DNA of 6,523 bases from an uncultured Pseudomonadota bacterium (GTDB taxonomy: Bacteria > Pseudomonadota > Gammaproteobacteria > Methylococcales > Methylomonadaceae), in NCBI GenBank assembly GCA_903953455.1, contig CAJBJW010000387.1, forward strand, positions 1 to 6,523, given 5' to 3'. Below, piece by piece: positions 6,216 to 6,523 of the stretch. A model generated the notes under the pieces. The model was not told the origin of the DNA, made no database searches, and saw nothing but the letters and a program-made list of their open reading frames with translations. The translations under genes were made by a program, and so were the position numbers. The stretch's first letter is position 1, and every line of letters begins with the position of its first letter.

Positions 6216-6256
6216 TAGAATAAAAAAATTCTATCACGTTATGAAGGTAATGATAG
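6216..6256 (-). promoter_or_regulatory. Possible promoter of the SGNH hydrolase gene with a palindrome over the -10 region
   Basis: On the - strand a good -10 match, TAGAAT (6233-6228, 5 of 6), has a poor -35, CTATCA (6256-6251, 3 of 6), 17 bases upstream. The -10 is one arm of a perfect inverted repeat, TAGAAT-A6-ATTCTA (6216-6233), so the same hexamer appears on both strands. The predicted start near 6221 gives a leader of about 45 bases that contains the AAAGG ribosome-binding site. A repressor could sit on the palindrome, but AT-rich DNA makes such repeats by chance. Confidence 0.25.
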
Positions 6257-6481
6257 TAAAGATGTTCATACGGCAGGGTTTAGAGAAAGTAATAACATTG
6301 CTTTATTTTTGATATTAATTCTGTTTTTCTCAAAACACATTGCAACAAAAAATAATTTTATTTAAAATAATTACCTACTTTTTTAGTAAAAAATAGTTTT
6401 ACTTTCGTTAAGTTTATTTCTTGTACACCATATTTTTTAAGGCTCTATATGGATTCCAAGGTCTTTTTGACAAGAGTGGAA

Positions 6482-6506
6482 AGTAAAGAGTAAAGCAGAG
6501 CTTTAC
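6482..6506. repeat. Tandem AGTAAAG heptamers ending in a hairpin
   Basis: AGTAAAG occurs twice head-to-tail (6482-6488 and 6489-6495). The second copy forms the left arm of a perfect 7-base inverted repeat, GTAAAGC-AGA-GCTTTAC (6490-6506). On the + strand the hairpin is followed within four bases by TTTT (6511-6514), so a weak terminator of a + strand transcript is possible, although no + strand gene is seen before it. Its role is unknown. Confidence 0.3.
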
Positions 6507-6523
6507 CACGTTTTCTGACGTTA

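Larger units (their letters stand above)
6177..6523. other. AT-rich region upstream of the SGNH hydrolase gene, no confident gene
   Basis: These 347 bases hold no open frame I can assign. They contain the candidate hydrolase promoter, then a very AT-rich stretch (about 6300-6420) with several A- and T-tracts, including the palindrome TTTTTTA-G-TAAAAAA (6379-6393). On the - strand two frames are open from the right edge and stop at 6445 (25 codons) and 6414 (35 codons). Either could be the 3' end of a gene lying outside the window, but neither tail is recognisable. A short hairpin sits near the right edge. Confidence 0.5.

Noticed and set aside
6300..6420. Replication origin or iteron-like region
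   Set aside because: The DNA is AT-rich with A-tracts, but there are no repeated DnaA boxes or iterons and no replication gene nearby.

Overview
The window is AT-rich, with long A and T tracts, and encodes Gram-negative-type proteins: exported proteins with signal peptides, an inner-membrane-anchored SGNH hydrolase and a DUF2380 protein. This suggests an AT-rich gammaproteobacterium. A Legionellales-like host is a guess, because nothing here fixes the genus.

Layout. The left edge (1-696, + strand) is the 3' part of a sensor histidine kinase, entering exactly at its H-box. Every other gene found is on the - strand. Reading leftward in the direction of transcription, they are: a membrane-anchored SASA-type SGNH esterase (6176-5217); eutB and eutC, the large and small subunits of adenosylcobalamin-dependent ethanolamine ammonia-lyase (5075-3675 and 3682-2912, overlapping by 8 bases); an exported DUF2380 protein (2699-2178); a small exported, Gln/Arg/Glu-rich protein of unknown function, possibly a lipoprotein (2091-1678); and an unrecognised multi-pass membrane protein (1508-753) that converges on the kinase. 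The right edge (6177-6523) is very AT-rich and holds no confident gene.

How the genes work together. The only clear functional unit is eutBC. Its two subunits form the enzyme that splits ethanolamine, from phosphatidylethanolamine turnover, into acetaldehyde and ammonia. EutB keeps the expected active-site residues. The overlap points to translational coupling, and a sigma70-like promoter lies just before eutB. No eutA reactivase, permease, regulator or microcompartment shell gene lies within the window, so this looks like the minimal, compartment-free arrangement. The DUF2380 gene has its own plausible promoter with an unusual tandem repeat just upstream, and it may be co-transcribed with the small exported protein after it. 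The kinase, membrane protein and esterase show no evident link to ethanolamine metabolism.

I found no clearly new multi-gene system, CRISPR array, RNA gene or intact mobile element. The items most worth a second look are the repeat cluster before the DUF2380 gene, the stand-alone eutBC pair whose eutB lacks a Shine-Dalgarno sequence, and the three unrecognised or poorly characterised envelope proteins.
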